From Camillea tinctor (Eukaryota; Ascomycota; Sordariomycetes; Xylariales; Xylariaceae), in contig MU394125.1 in the NCBI GenBank assembly GCA_022578605.1, forward strand, positions 1-64,000: a stretch of 64,000 nt of DNA. The letters run 5' to 3'. The notes beneath the pieces were generated by a model, which saw only the letters and a program-made list of their open reading frames with translations, made no database searches and had not been told where the DNA came from. Below, one piece after another: positions 11,300 through 22,300 of this stretch (position 1 is its first letter; each line of letters starts with the position of its first letter). A program made the translations under genes and the position numbers.

Positions 11300-11731
11300 C
11301 CAGACAACTAGATATAGCAAAGCCCTATTTCTTGATTAAAATATGAAAGGGTTTGAAATTGTGTAGAGTTAGAAGAACCATCTTGGCACTGCGTCGGACA
11401 CATGTGAAATTCCAGCGCTCCATTTGAGGACTCCTAAATAATACTGCAGCCTGAAAGATCCTCGCACTCCGGGCGTCGACGGTTCGCTTACGTGGGGTAT
11501 AGTGATTGGCACCTGAATGTAATGTAACCATAAGAGGGAGCCTAGATATCCCGCTCGTCTGCTGTGCGCCAGTTATTCCTGAGAACATGCAGACAAGCCA
11601 TTGGCGTCCAAAAATTACCTTATATACCTGCTACTAAAGTCATTGTCGTCCCTCCCGCCGTTAACTCTGCTGCTGCAACCTATCTATGGAACTTGGCTTC
11701 AATATATCTGGTTTTAGTTACAAATCAAAGT
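11300..11731. promoter_or_regulatory. shared divergent promoter of the two caspase-fold genes
   Basis: This 432-base interval separates the start codons of the TPR-CHAT gene (-) and the caspase-like gene (+). The frame of the caspase-like gene stays open back to 11564 but lacks an ATG before 11732. No specific transcription-factor site is claimed. Confidence 0.6.
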
Positions 11732-13711
11732 ATGAGCAGTGCTCATTTTGCAATTCTTCTAGGTGTCGAGATACCCCGACACAGTCCTGATCATCCCCTG
11801 AGAGGTGCCGTCGAGGATGTCGTTGCTATTAAGCATTATCTCAGCTCAAGTTCAACACCAACTGACGTGACTGTATTGACGACCCAGTCTCCCAACACGG
11901 CTCACTTACCAACGTACGAAAATGTCGTCAAGGCTCTACAACATGTGATTCGGTGTGCTACCCGTGGCGATTACATTTATATTCACTTTTCTGGCCACGG
12001 GACTCGCATGAAAGATGGACTCGCTCTAGTATTATTTGATCCCGGCCCTCTTAGTTCGAAGTATTTGTATGGAGAGGTCTTAAGAAGTGCAATAAACCAG
12101 ATGGTGATAAAGGGGATGCTGGTTACCCTTGTTTTGGACTGCTGCTTTTCAGGGAGTGTCCTCCGTACCGGTCGAGCCCACCTTTCCGAAGTTCGATATA
12201 TCAAGTACGATCCTGCTGTTGACCATCATTCGAACCACGAGAACCCTTTCCTAAATGAAGACGAACACGATACAAGGGGCGCAAGCTTTTCATTGCCTCG
12301 AGGTAATGGGCCCGGTCAGCGACTCCTCGACCCAGACGGCTATACGGTCCTCTGCGCGTGCGACATGCACGAAGAAGCTTCCGAGATCGAGATTGACCGA
12401 GATAAATCCAGAGGAGCTCTCAGCTACTTCTTGCTGGAATCATTAGTGGCATTAAGAAAGCGAGGTGCGCAAGTCAGTCACCAATCGCTTCATCAGCACT
12501 TGCGGGCAAGCTTTCATGCCTACTACCCTCATCAGACGCCAATGATGTATGGAAGGAATGGTCTCTCATTTTTTGATGGACTCGCCCTACGTAGAGCCGT
12601 AAACCTCGTTTCTGCGTACCGTAATACGCAAGGCGACCTAGTCCTCGATGCTGGCGAAGCTCATGGAGTTCATGAGAGTGATGAATATGCGCTCTATCCG
12701 TTCACCACATTGGAGAACTTGGCCACACTAGCAAGAAATACGTATATCAAGTCGCGGGTCGTAGATGTCTGCCACCTGACATCTCAACTCCATATAGTCG
12801 ATCCTTCCGACGATATGAAGGTAGAGAACGGGTCAAGTTGGAAGGCAAAACTACTTACCTCCTTGTCACCCCATCGTGTGAAAATACGGCTAATGGACAG
12901 TATCACGAATAGTAACGAGCTAATGCAAGCTGCTTGCAGAAGCCCCTTTCTTAGCCTCACAAGGGAAGACAGTGGTAAACAAGCGGAGATTCATCAATAT
13001 CAATCACCCGCGCCCACCATATTCCAAGTTACTACTAATGGAGGAACCACTTACGAAGTACAAGACGAACTGGGAGTAAGCATCGCAAACTTACCCCCAC
13101 TTCACATTCACGGCAATGGCGCGACCCAGGCTCTGTTCAAGGCATTAGAACACATCGCCACGTATAAATTTTTCGAGAAGATCGAGAATCAGACGCCTAA
13201 TCCCAGATTTGAATCCTCATTTTCAGTCGACTGTCTTGGTCGGTTACCCAAATCTGATGGCTTCTACGAGGTTCCGGATGGGGAGTCTCTCTCGCTCACC
13301 TTTAAGAACCTAGACAATGTCGTCAAGCACTTGGTCATACTTAGTTTCAGTTCATCCTGGGAGATACGTAATCTCATTTATGACGCCGGGGAAGGGAGTA
13401 GCTTAGGTATTCCTCCCGAGGATGTTGAGGAATCCGGCGAGCTAGAACTGCCGTTGGAGATGAAAGTCCCGGACCACCTGCTAGCGCGAGGTTCGCGGCA
13501 GACCGAGGACATAGTCAAAATCTTCGTCACAAGCAAGCCCACATTGTTTCCGTTGATGCTCTTGCCTCGGATAAACGACGATGAGTTACGGGGACCCCAG
13601 AACGAAATGATAGAATACTTGAAGGATCTCATCTGGGGACTTTCTGAGATGAGAGGTGGCGACGAGGGAGAGTGGACTACGAAGACATTTCTCGTGCGAA
13701 CAAAACTGTAG
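11732..13711 (+). CDS. caspase-like peptidase C14 (metacaspase-type) protein
   Basis: The protein has 659 residues in a single exon. The ATG at 11732 (MSSAHFAILLGVEIP) places the caspase fold directly at the N-terminus; upstream there are only GTG-type codons in frame. The p20 core is complete: the first strand HFAILLGVEI, the catalytic His89 in IHFSGHGT, and the catalytic Cys138 in VLDCCFSG. The caspase domain runs to about residue 290. The C-terminal half is a separate region ending in beta-rich sequence (LSLTFKNLDNVVKHLVILSF and later DIVKIFVTSKPTLFPLML). It resembles the DUF4384-like accessory domains that follow C14 domains in bacteria and fungi. The inferred role is a cysteine protease with Lys/Arg or Asp preference not determinable here. 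It is paired head to head with the TPR-CHAT gene and tail to tail with a 100-residue gene. Confidence 0.88.
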   Translation: MSSAHFAILLGVEIPRHSPDHPLRGAVEDVVAIKHYLSSSSTPTDVTVLTTQSPNTAHLPTYENVVKALQHVIRCATRGDYIYIHFSGHGTRMKDGLALVLFDPGPLSSKYLYGEVLRSAINQMVIKGMLVTLVLDCCFSGSVLRTGRAHLSEVRYIKYDPAVDHHSNHENPFLNEDEHDTRGASFSLPRGNGPGQRLLDPDGYTVLCACDMHEEASEIEIDRDKSRGALSYFLLESLVALRKRGAQVSHQSLHQHLRASFHAYYPHQTPMMYGRNGLSFFDGLALRRAVNLVSAYRNTQGDLVLDAGEAHGVHESDEYALYPFTTLENLATLARNTYIKSRVVDVCHLTSQLHIVDPSDDMKVENGSSWKAKLLTSLSPHRVKIRLMDSITNSNELMQAACRSPFLSLTREDSGKQAEIHQYQSPAPTIFQVTTNGGTTYEVQDELGVSIANLPPLHIHGNGATQALFKALEHIATYKFFEKIENQTPNPRFESSFSVDCLGRLPKSDGFYEVPDGESLSLTFKNLDNVVKHLVILSFSSSWEIRNLIYDAGEGSSLGIPPEDVEESGELELPLEMKVPDHLLARGSRQTEDIVKIFVTSKPTLFPLMLLPRINDDELRGPQNEMIEYLKDLIWGLSEMRGGDEGEWTTKTFLVRTKL

Positions 13712-13787
13712 TGTAATTACAAAAATGTAGTCGAGGAGTTACTGTGACCTAGTCTGCTAAATGTATAGGTTACAAGATCATGCCCCT

Positions 13788-14149
13788 TTATCCAAATGGG
13801 TTGTACAAAGTCAATTCGCCTTCATTAAACAGCTGGCCACCCTTTGCAGCGCGTATACCATCCACAGAGAGACAATATTTCCCATTTTTCGCCTCGAAAA
13901 TGTAGTATGGCCCCTCTTGGGTCCCATTTACCGTGAGATATACCTGGTCAGCCGGTCGATATTTGTAGGCAATGCCATACTTGTCAACGTATGGACGTTT
14001 GCCATCTGCAGGGAAGACAATGACGGGTTTTGCATTACTTCAGTAGTGGTTTGTCAGCATGACCAAGTGTTCTACAGGGTTTCTTGACTTCCTTACTTGT
14101 CATTCTGCCCATATTCGGTAGAATCCGGGGTTTCTTGAGGATTGGACAT
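13788..14149 (-). CDS. small conserved-looking beta-rich protein, two exons
   Basis: Two exons are inferred: 14149-14097 and 14037-13788, giving 100 residues. The 59-bp intron has donor GTAAGG, a CTGAC branch motif and acceptor CTGAAG, and joins AA to T to keep the frame. The product starts MSNPQETPDSTEYGQND, a polar tail, and continues with a compact hydrophobic/aromatic alternation such as YKYRPADQVYLTVNGTQEGP and YYIFEAKNGKYCLSVDGI. This suggests a small beta-barrel of SH3/KOW-like size. It has no signal peptide or membrane segment. From memory it resembles small fungal proteins with a VYLxVxGxxEGPY core; I cannot name a family. Its stop lies 76 bases from the caspase-like stop on the other strand, and its start faces the DUF6594 gene. 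Confidence 0.7.
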
Positions 14150-14739
14150 TGTTGGAGCTTCGTAGGTGGTTGTCTTAGTGCGATATTGTGAGGAGACACT
14201 GCAGGAGAAAGGATAAGAGAAATTGATACCGAAAATTCGGCTGTAGAAATGTGTAAAGTGCAGTTGCAGAAAGGCTGTGCTGATTCGAGGGATGGCATTC
14301 CCTTTTTATGCAGGCTGTGGGAATAGATGCCCAACAAGTAGCAAGTCGCATCATCAGCCTGTCTTTGGCAATTTCTCTCCAGGTACCTGGGTATGGTTAC
14401 ATGTTAGGTATCGGTACAGTCTAGTATCACTAGTCACCTTTTACTATGACAAGTAACCTAGGTCATGCTTTTATTGATATTCTGATCCATCTCAACCTAT
14501 CATCTACCAGTACATACACAAACAATTTAACTACGCTATAATGGGACGCCTTGGTTTCTAGCCTGCTCAACAGACCAAACATATAAAATTATAAAGCCTT
14601 CTGTTCACGCAGTCCTAGTTTTAAAACATTATTTTAATTCCTAGTTCGCTGTCGTCTTTTCGGTCCGTCGTGTTCTATTTATTCTCTTTGTATATGGCTG
14701 AAATCATATCATATACCACGATCTCAAACCATACGCAAT
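14150..14739. promoter_or_regulatory. shared divergent promoter, small gene and DUF6594 gene
   Basis: This 590-base interval lies between two divergent ATGs. It is AT-rich towards the right end, with cctaggt words at 14396-14462. No defined operator is recognised. Confidence 0.45.
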
Positions 14740-15910
14740 ATGGCGAACCAGGCTTCACCTCCTGACATGGAGCTAGGAAACCTAGGCTCTGCGGATATTC
14801 GAGCACAACCCCCCTCGCGTGAGGTCATCGCAATTCGGCTCGGTAGGAGAGCACTTCAATTCAAACCCTTTTTGAGAAGAAAAGCTTCCAACAATACTCC
14901 TAAGCACAGAGCCAAAAGTCCGTTCCCAGCAATAATGTGAACCATCAGCCTGGGCAGACGCTAACAAGTATTGTATCCAGTCGAGGACTACCGAAAGGGG
15001 TACCCACGCTTTTCGGCACTCATGGCATCGCACGGATCATTTCATATATTTAGACGCTTTTCAAACTTGCGTGTTCGGTTGTTACTGTTGAAACAAGACA
15101 AGTTGAGCCTCTTGGAGTCGAGGCTTAATAAGATTGACCGTGAAGAGCCTTCGCCATTGTTCCTCGCTTGTAGCCGAATGGACCAAAGCGTGGAGCGTAC
15201 GGCTGTGCTCCAGGAAATCGAGAAGGCTCTGGCTACATACGGTGCGGCTTATATCTTGTTCTGTTTTATTTTGTCCTATTTTAGGACAAGAAATCGAATT
15301 CCAACGAGGAAGAAACACAATTTTAATGTGCTGTATAGACCAGTTGTTAGACCGTTGTCAAAGGGTTTTCTCGTTCGAGAGCCCCCGACCTCTGCATGTT
15401 TCGAGCATCGAAAACTGGCTTGAAGGAAATGCCTGCATTGCTAGAGATGAAACAAAATTTCTGGGCCACGAAGGCGATTTACTCACCATCGCACCCGTTG
15501 AGGATAGCGTTCTTCACTCTCTGGAACTATTTGTATCTTCCAGCCTTGCTTACTTTAAAAAGGTAATAATCTAGATTCAAACGACTGAGAATAATTTATA
15601 ATAACAAGAGTATTATTAGGGGCACCTACAAAACAGGTCAGGCGACGATATGGTTCACGTCTTTGCCAAAGGCTTCACCAACAGGGTAACCCGTGTGCTC
15701 CTAATGCCCTTGATCACTTTTATTCTCCTGGCGCCTATTATACTTTGCAACTCTATGAGCAGCTCAACAAACAGGCTAATAGTTTTGGTCTTTGCGGCTA
15801 TTGCATTTATCTCTGCCGTGTCATTTTTGACGGCCTCCAGACCTATCGACATAGCCACGTGCAGCGCAACGTACGACTTATATTCTAAATTACGTACTTC
15901 AAGTACATAA
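14740..15910 (+). CDS. DUF6594 family two-transmembrane fungal protein
   Basis: Four exons are inferred: 14740-14818, 14981-15241, 15339-15562 and 15620-15910, giving 284 residues. The donors are GTGAGG, GTGCGG and GTAATA; the acceptors are TCCAG (after GCTAAC), TATAG and ATTAG. The junctions restore family-like sequence: LEDYRKGYPRFSALMASH at the first, ATYDQLLDRCQRVFSF at the second, and FKKGHLQNRSGDD at the third. The N-terminal two thirds are helical (LLLLKQDKLSLLESRLNKID, then SSIENWLEGNACIARDET). The C-terminus has two hydrophobic segments, around ITFILLAPIILCN and LIVLVFAAIAFISAVSF, separated by a short polar turn. This is the usual DUF6594 layout and length. The molecular function of DUF6594 is not known to me. 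Its place beside two caspase-fold genes makes it a candidate membrane partner, which is inference only. Confidence 0.8.
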
Positions 15911-16171
15911 ATGAAAGCTGACTTCTGCCCAGATACCTGGCCGTTCTTATTGCGTTTATAAACAGTCCAACTAAGTCACAAGACTAGGCGGTGATCAAGC
16001 TGATCAAGCATGCTTACGATGATCATATTCCAAGACGTACCGAACTACCCCTTTTCCTGTCCCTTGCTGGTAACCCAGCGAATGAAATTAAGGAAGTGAT
16101 TCAAAATTTATTGCAACTTGAAATGTGGGATTACCATACCACTCTACAGCATTAAACTACTATAGTAAGCG

Positions 16172-16217
16172 CTTTATAACGATATACAAGAAAGTCACAG
16201 TTTATATCGTTATGAAG
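16172..16217. repeat. 14-bp inverted repeat (hairpin), related to 36-84
   Basis: The arm ctttataacgatat (16172-16185) faces atatcgttatgaag (16204-16217) with one mismatch, and the loop is 18 bases. It shares the arm core ataacgata with the hairpin at 36-84, and the loops are similar in length (18 and 19). Confidence 0.55.
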
Positions 16218-16335
16218 TAAGCATTGATGGAGAACATTATCGGAATAACTACATCTTTTTAATACAACGGCTTTTTTTTAATAAAAATAAACAGGGAAAA
16301 ACCCATATATAAATGTTAAACTGGGGATAGAGACG

Positions 16336-16492
16336 ACCCCCTATCCTCAGATGTATGAGGCCGTGAGGGACTAAGGACTATAGTCCCTAGCCAACAACCC
16401 CCAACCATCGCACTATTTAGTTATAAAGAGACATGAAAATAGAATGAAAATAAGAAGAACGTATTGACCTATGTAACTGCCGCCAACTGCTG
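16336..16492 (+). repeat. dispersed repeat, copy B
   Basis: This is the second copy of the repeat at 6401-6560, same orientation. It keeps C at most positions where copy A has T, so it appears the less mutated copy. Together the two copies bracket the CHAT/caspase/DUF6594 genes. Confidence 0.6.
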
Positions 16493-18051
16493 TGCATGAA
16501 ATGAAAAAAAAAAAAACTCCGTACTAACTTATAAAGCAACGCAATGTATACATCAAATTAAGGTGCCTATTTCCCCTAGTCCCTACGACAGTATATAAAA
16601 CTCGGAATATATATTAAAAATCCCATTAAGATATCATAACCATACAAAAAGATAAAATCTACAAGTGTTTCAGTATATAGCTTTACCACACCTCCATACT
16701 GCAACTATCACAGGGTTACACATACATGTATATATATATAAACACCCCCTACTATCTTCACCAACAGTCCTCCATCCCCTCCCCCCTCATACACCCACAT
16801 CACAACACCACCATCACGATGCCATCTACTACACCTCAATACCGCCATCCTCTTATCTCTCTCTACATCAACTACCTCACGCTACCTAACATGCTATCTT
16901 ACCCCCTAAAACCAGGTCTACATCGCATCAAAAAAAAATCATCACGAATGTACACGCCTTACTTACGCCTCACATCTAAATCACCACATTCCATTCCGCA
17001 TTTTTGAAAACCCTGCAACCTCCTCTCTTTTTCAGAATTGAGTGATCCCCAACGACTAATAATACACAATCCCCTACCCTAGCCTCACCTAGCCTTTGCA
17101 AAGTAAGTACCTAAGGTCAAAGCCAGTTCCCCTCGTTCAATCCAGTTCAATCCAGTGCAGTGCAGTGCAATACAAAAGTCCCGTCACAATTCCCATCCCC
17201 CGTATTTCATATCTGCCGAGTTCCAAAAACGAAAACAAATCAAACAGAACCGAAAAGGCAAAGAAAAGAAAAACCCCTGGTTCGTACCACTCTTATTTCT
17301 TGCTTATTCAGTGACTCCAGAAGGGAGAGGAAGTCCGACGAAAAAAAGAAAAAAATAGCAAACACCATCTCCTTTGGTTCTTCAACTTTTCTTTTCTTTT
17401 CCTCTCCTCTCCCTCGTTAACCACGAGCCCTACAAGAAACAATCAATTCCGATGCCCGACGCCGTCTAAAAGTACACGAAGAAAAGAAAAAAAAAAGAAG
17501 AAAAACCGAAGAAGAAAAAAAACAGCGTGATAAAGGGCAAGCCTTGTTTGTTCCAGTCTCTCAAATCATCTAACCTCGTTCCGCGAGCCCCAAAATCCTA
17601 CCTTGAGTTATCGTGCTTTCCCACAAAACCAACCGAAACCAGTCCCCGCGAGGACCAGAAGATCCAGCTGCCATGTCACAAGCCGGCCAGCTCTAGGAGC
17701 TTCTAAACGATCAGTCAGGCAGGTACACACTCTCGATGCGTAAGGTGGCAGGGCATCGATCGTGAAAGGGTCGATACTGTTTTGCGCGTAGAAGTGTAAA
17801 ACGGAAACGAAAAACGAGAAAAAGAAAAAGAGGAAGTAATAGTAAAACATGTTTCTCCTGGAGGATACTTATCGCCTACCAGTCCCGGAGGAAACAAACC
17901 CGGCCTCGTGAACGCCAAGCGTACCAACCGTGGAGAGGGGAAGAGAGATGGAGAGAATAGGGATGTCGGCCACGATCACATGGGTGGAAGTAATACCCAA
18001 CGCGACAAAAAGCAGTCTGCCATCTTCAAGTCACACACACACTGATATATC

Positions 18052-19361
18052 TTATTCGTCTTTTGCAACTTCGGGGGTCGCGGTAGCAGCCGGTACTGCT
18101 GCTACGGTGGACTGAGTGGACTGATTGGACTGATTGGAGCCCACTGTCGCGGCTGTAGTTCCCCCTTCTTCCGACGCAGATGTCGAGTAGGTCAAGTGCG
18201 AATGGTGCACAGGCTCTCTAGTAACCGATGTGCTGGCATGCGCCTCGGTGAGTTGCCGCTCTGTAGATATGTCAGTTAGCGCCGGAGGGACCAGTCTATC
18301 AACTGGTGTTAGAGGGACGGGCTTACCAAGCTCCCGGATGCGGTGGCGCAACATCTGGTTCTCGCGAACCAAGGATTGCGTCTCAGCTTGGTAGTAGGCG
18401 CTCTCGTCACGGACGCCGGACAAGTGAGGCTCAGCGTCGTTACTAATGGAGGTCGATCGCAGCCTGGGGGAAGAGGCACCTCGGCTAGGTGTCCTAGACC
18501 TGCGGTGGAGGGCATCGCGAGCTAGGTCGAAGGAAGACCGCGGGTGGGATACACTCGGCGATCGAGGAGTGGTACTCGAGGGGGCGGGAGCGGAGGGCGG
18601 CATGCCGGCGGTCGAGTGAGTGACGAAGCTGGATCGCTCTGATGTAGGAGTCGGGTCTTCAGCAGCTACAGTGCTCTGAGTCTGGCCTTGAGCGGCATTG
18701 AGTTGTTGTAGCTGTAGCTGCTGCTGGCGGATCATTTGTAGTAGTCGATTCTGTGGCATAAGTGCATTAATAGATGACTCCCCTTCTCACGATACACGTG
18801 TCGACTCACCACTTGTGCTTCCTGCTCGGCCTCAAGCTCCTGGTGAAGCTCACCCAAGCTTGGCGTCCGGTTGTGGTGGGGATCGCCGCCAGACAATAGA
18901 GGAGATGTAGCCATGGGCTGGGGGCTGATGGTCCGCTGGCTGCTGGCCCCTCCCTCTGCCACCATCTCACCGGGACCCGGAACGGAGGGATCGTTGAGTT
19001 GTAAATTCATCAGCACTGTGGATCGTCGTCGACCGGTCTGGGGGGATTGTCGCTGTCGGGACAAGGAGCTACTAGAGGAGCCTAGTTTATGTGATGTCAG
19101 TCAGGGAAAGAATAAAAGAAAAGAAGAAGAAAATAAGAAGAAAATAAGCATACGTCGGTTTGGTTCATGCTGTAGACCAGCATTCATAGTAGCAGCAGCC
19201 TGCAGGGAAATAGAGGCAGAACGGGGAGAGGGTGAGGGAGAATCACCACGAAGGGCATCTCCATTGCCGTTGGAAGTGGTCATGATGCGAGGATGTGGTG
19301 TAGTAGTAGTAGTGGTGGTGGCAGGTGTCGATGGCGGAAGTGAGTTAAGATCAGGAGCCAT
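18052..19361 (-). CDS. conserved-looking fungal Ser/Pro-rich coiled-coil protein
   Basis: Four exons are inferred: 19361-19154, 19081-18810, 18750-18327 and 18260-18052, giving 370 residues. The introns are 72, 59 and 66 bp, with donors GTATGC, GTGAGT and GTAAGC. The third intron is a multiple of three and contains no stop, so the frame is open through it. Removing it joins HRIRELG... into HRIRELERQLTEAHAST, a continuous coiled coil, with a GCTAACTGACATATCTACAG acceptor region; this argues that it is real. The protein starts MAPDLNSLPPSTPATTTTTT, then has RRRSTVLMNLQLNDPSVPGP and SLGELHQELEAEQEAQV. A Gln-rich helix (RLLQMIRQQQLQLQQL), a disordered Ser/Pro stretch and the coiled coil follow. 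I do not recognise a named family. No signal peptide or membrane segment is seen. Confidence 0.75.
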
Positions 19362-22300
19362 GTTGAGAAAGAAGGGGAGGAGGAGGAAGAGGAGGGTAGG
19401 TTGACGTCTTTTTTTTAGGGGAGAGACTAGGATTTGGATGATAAGGCTCTGATAGGTTCGACAAGAGGTTGTAGGTTGGTTACGTAGGTTGTAAGTTGGT
19501 GTAGGTTGATGTAGATGATACGAGGGGCGTTGGTTGGCGGGGGAGAGAGAAAGACGTGGGGAATGTCTTTTCTTGGGAAGTGGAGAAGAAGAAGAAGAAA
19601 CTAAAAGGGTTACAACAAATCAAATCGAGGGCGATCGAGACATTATGCCAGATCGTTCAGCTCAAGAAAAAAAAAAGAAAAAAGAAAAAAAACCCATTAA
19701 GTTAGGTTGTAGGTAATAATAAGGAGTACTAAATGGTGGTTATGGTTGTGATAATGGTGTAGTTGAACGAGGCTAAAAGGAATCCCGCTGGTAACTCAGG
19801 TGATGTCTGGTGATGGAGAATGGAAAACAAAGCTACGTCAGATGGTGGGGTGGAGAACCAGAACCTAGAGCATCCCTACCTTAGCCGAACCTTACAGTGG
19901 GCCACTTAGCCTATGAGCCGCAATCCAACATCACTTGACAGCGCAGGTTTACCTACTATACGCAACCTTATTTGTTCCATGTTCATACAATCAGTACACT
20001 CTATCCAGCACCATGCGCAAATCAATTAAATCATGATCCTTTCTCTCACCAGAATATAATAACTCGGTAAATAAATAAATTAATAAAAGTAAAAAAAAAT
20101 AAAGGGATACTTACGAAAAAAGAAAAGAAGAAGAAAAAAAATAACAAAGACAAATTTAGTCACCTATAGGCTATACCTAACCTAGGTAGATTTACAACTC
20201 AAAGAAAAACACATCAACAAAAACCACTTACAACATTTACGTACCTCAATGCATTATGTACGTAAACATACCTAACCTAACTACCTAGGTACCCAAGTTA
20301 CACATTCCGCCACTCCCATACCCTATCAATTGATTTAAATAAAATAATAAAAAGTACCTAAATAACCTTTGGTCCAGGCACCACGTAGTTGATACATTTT
20401 ATTATATCATTTGATAACACTTACAAAGTCTCCAACCTACAGAGCCGGCTTTTCGTATTACCACATACCTAGTACCTTTTTGCCTAGATTTTTGGAGTTT
20501 TTTTTACTACCTGCTGACCTGAACAAAGTTGGTCGAAGGATCGAACTTGAAAGCTACCTACTAAAGGCGAATAAAGTCGACCCAGCATCGTGTGTTGTAT
20601 TACCTACACTAGGTTAAGTACTTACGAACTTACATTCGGCTTACCACGGGCTACATCCCCATCTGCGCATAATTGATGATTATTGACATTATTATTGATT
20701 TTTTTTTCTGAAAGGAAATCAAAAAGAGTGTGACTAATAAAGTATTTCAATACTAAATAATAATAATAGTATTGTCTTACACTGCCCATTATTTTCACAA
20801 TACCTGCCTAGCCCGCCGCCGGCATTTCCGGCATTTCCTTTCATTGTTCCCCTCCGAGGTTCGGATTAGATGGTCCGAGAAACATCCAACCTACCAGTCT
20901 GCCTATGATAAACTAATACCTACGCATCAACTAGCAGAGACAGGCTGTGCCGGTGGTAGGAGTTGGCCGAAAGCGGCCTGCATTTTGTGCGCGCGCGCGC
21001 ATGTGACCCGTTCAACCTAGTCCCGAGCCGTAATATATACCCTCTCTAGGCAGTCTTGCTATAATCGCCACGGGTTGAAGGTTGTCCTAGGTTAACTAAG
21101 TCAGGCCAGTCAGCCCGTCCAGTCATTCGTTCAGCCACGTTGGTTCGCTAGACAGGTAAGGGGGTTAGCTTCCGTAGCCAATACATAGAACTAGACGCGT
21201 GACGTGGGTTTATACGGAGATGGGGATAGAGACAGGCCGGCGGGATATATTAAAACCAGGGTTGTACGTGCGTACGTATGTATATATTTCTGTGTGTGTG
21301 GTACATTGCGAACAAAACCGTTGACTCACTCACGGCGGGAAATATAAAAAAGAAAAGAGTCATCTCGCCATTCGGCATAGGCAATATCCATATACTGAGT
21401 AAATTGTCGCCCTGTATACAGGGCTAAACTAGACTAGTGGTATAAGACGTAAGGTGAGATCTAGGTTATACTAGGTGTCCACATAGACATGTGTATTCCT
21501 ATAGTCTACAGCTCATTGGTACCAGACTCGTGATAACTTCACGTCGTGGTACATACGTACAATACCTACGAAGTAGTCGCCTTCCACAAGCGTGCGTCAT
21601 ATATTGACCTATCCTTTTTCTATCATACCAACCACGAATCCCCCCCCCCCCCCAAAGTTCTGCTCTCGAATCAACCCCTGTCTTGGTTGTTTGTTCGTCC
21701 GCCTGGCGTACGACTCGATCTAGGTATGTCAGCTTATCGTTATTGTTCTACGGCCTTTGACATTCTAGCGAATCACCACCAACCGGGGTAGACGATCCAC
21801 AACGTGCTTAGCCTAGCACATAAGGGAGGAAAAGGGGTTTCTACCAATACTGTTGCTCCCTCGTCGTCGTGTTAGTCATCACATAACTGCTAAACTTGCT
21901 TGTTGGACAAGCTGCAATGCTAAGACAGCTAACGTAGTGTATACTTGATGACGTCCCGGGGCGGAGGATCAACAAATCACATGAAAGAGACACAGTGAAC
22001 AAAATTATGCACCTATATCTCAGGTACATGCGTTATAGGTAACAAAACCGCAGCACGTTAAACTTATCTTATTCGTCTTGTAGATAGACTTCATGCAATG
22101 CCCTAACTAGCATTTTGCAAACTTTCAAGTTTAACACCAGGCTCCTACGTAATAAGCTAACCACAAAGCCGTATAGAAAAGAACGGAGTCTGTTCTATCT
22201 GCATAGCAGGAGACCCGCGCTTCTCGAAATAAAGAACCGGCAGGACTCGTTTCAGGTGTATGTTAGTATTAGGAAAGAAGGGGGGGACCTCTCATGAATG

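Larger units (their letters stand above)
15911..18051. other. intergenic with repeat relics and pyrimidine-rich DNA
   Basis: No gene is supported. It holds a near-perfect hairpin (16172-16217), an AT-rich stretch (16240-16320) and repeat copy B (16336-16492). CA/CT-rich low-complexity DNA follows from 16670 to 17420 with several short open frames of no credible composition. From 17420 on there are purine runs that grade into the 3' flank of the gene at 18052. Confidence 0.5.

Noticed and set aside
16726..17007. Pro/His/Thr-rich open frames in CA/CT-rich DNA
   Set aside because: Low-complexity sequence with overlapping frames and no domain-like pattern.
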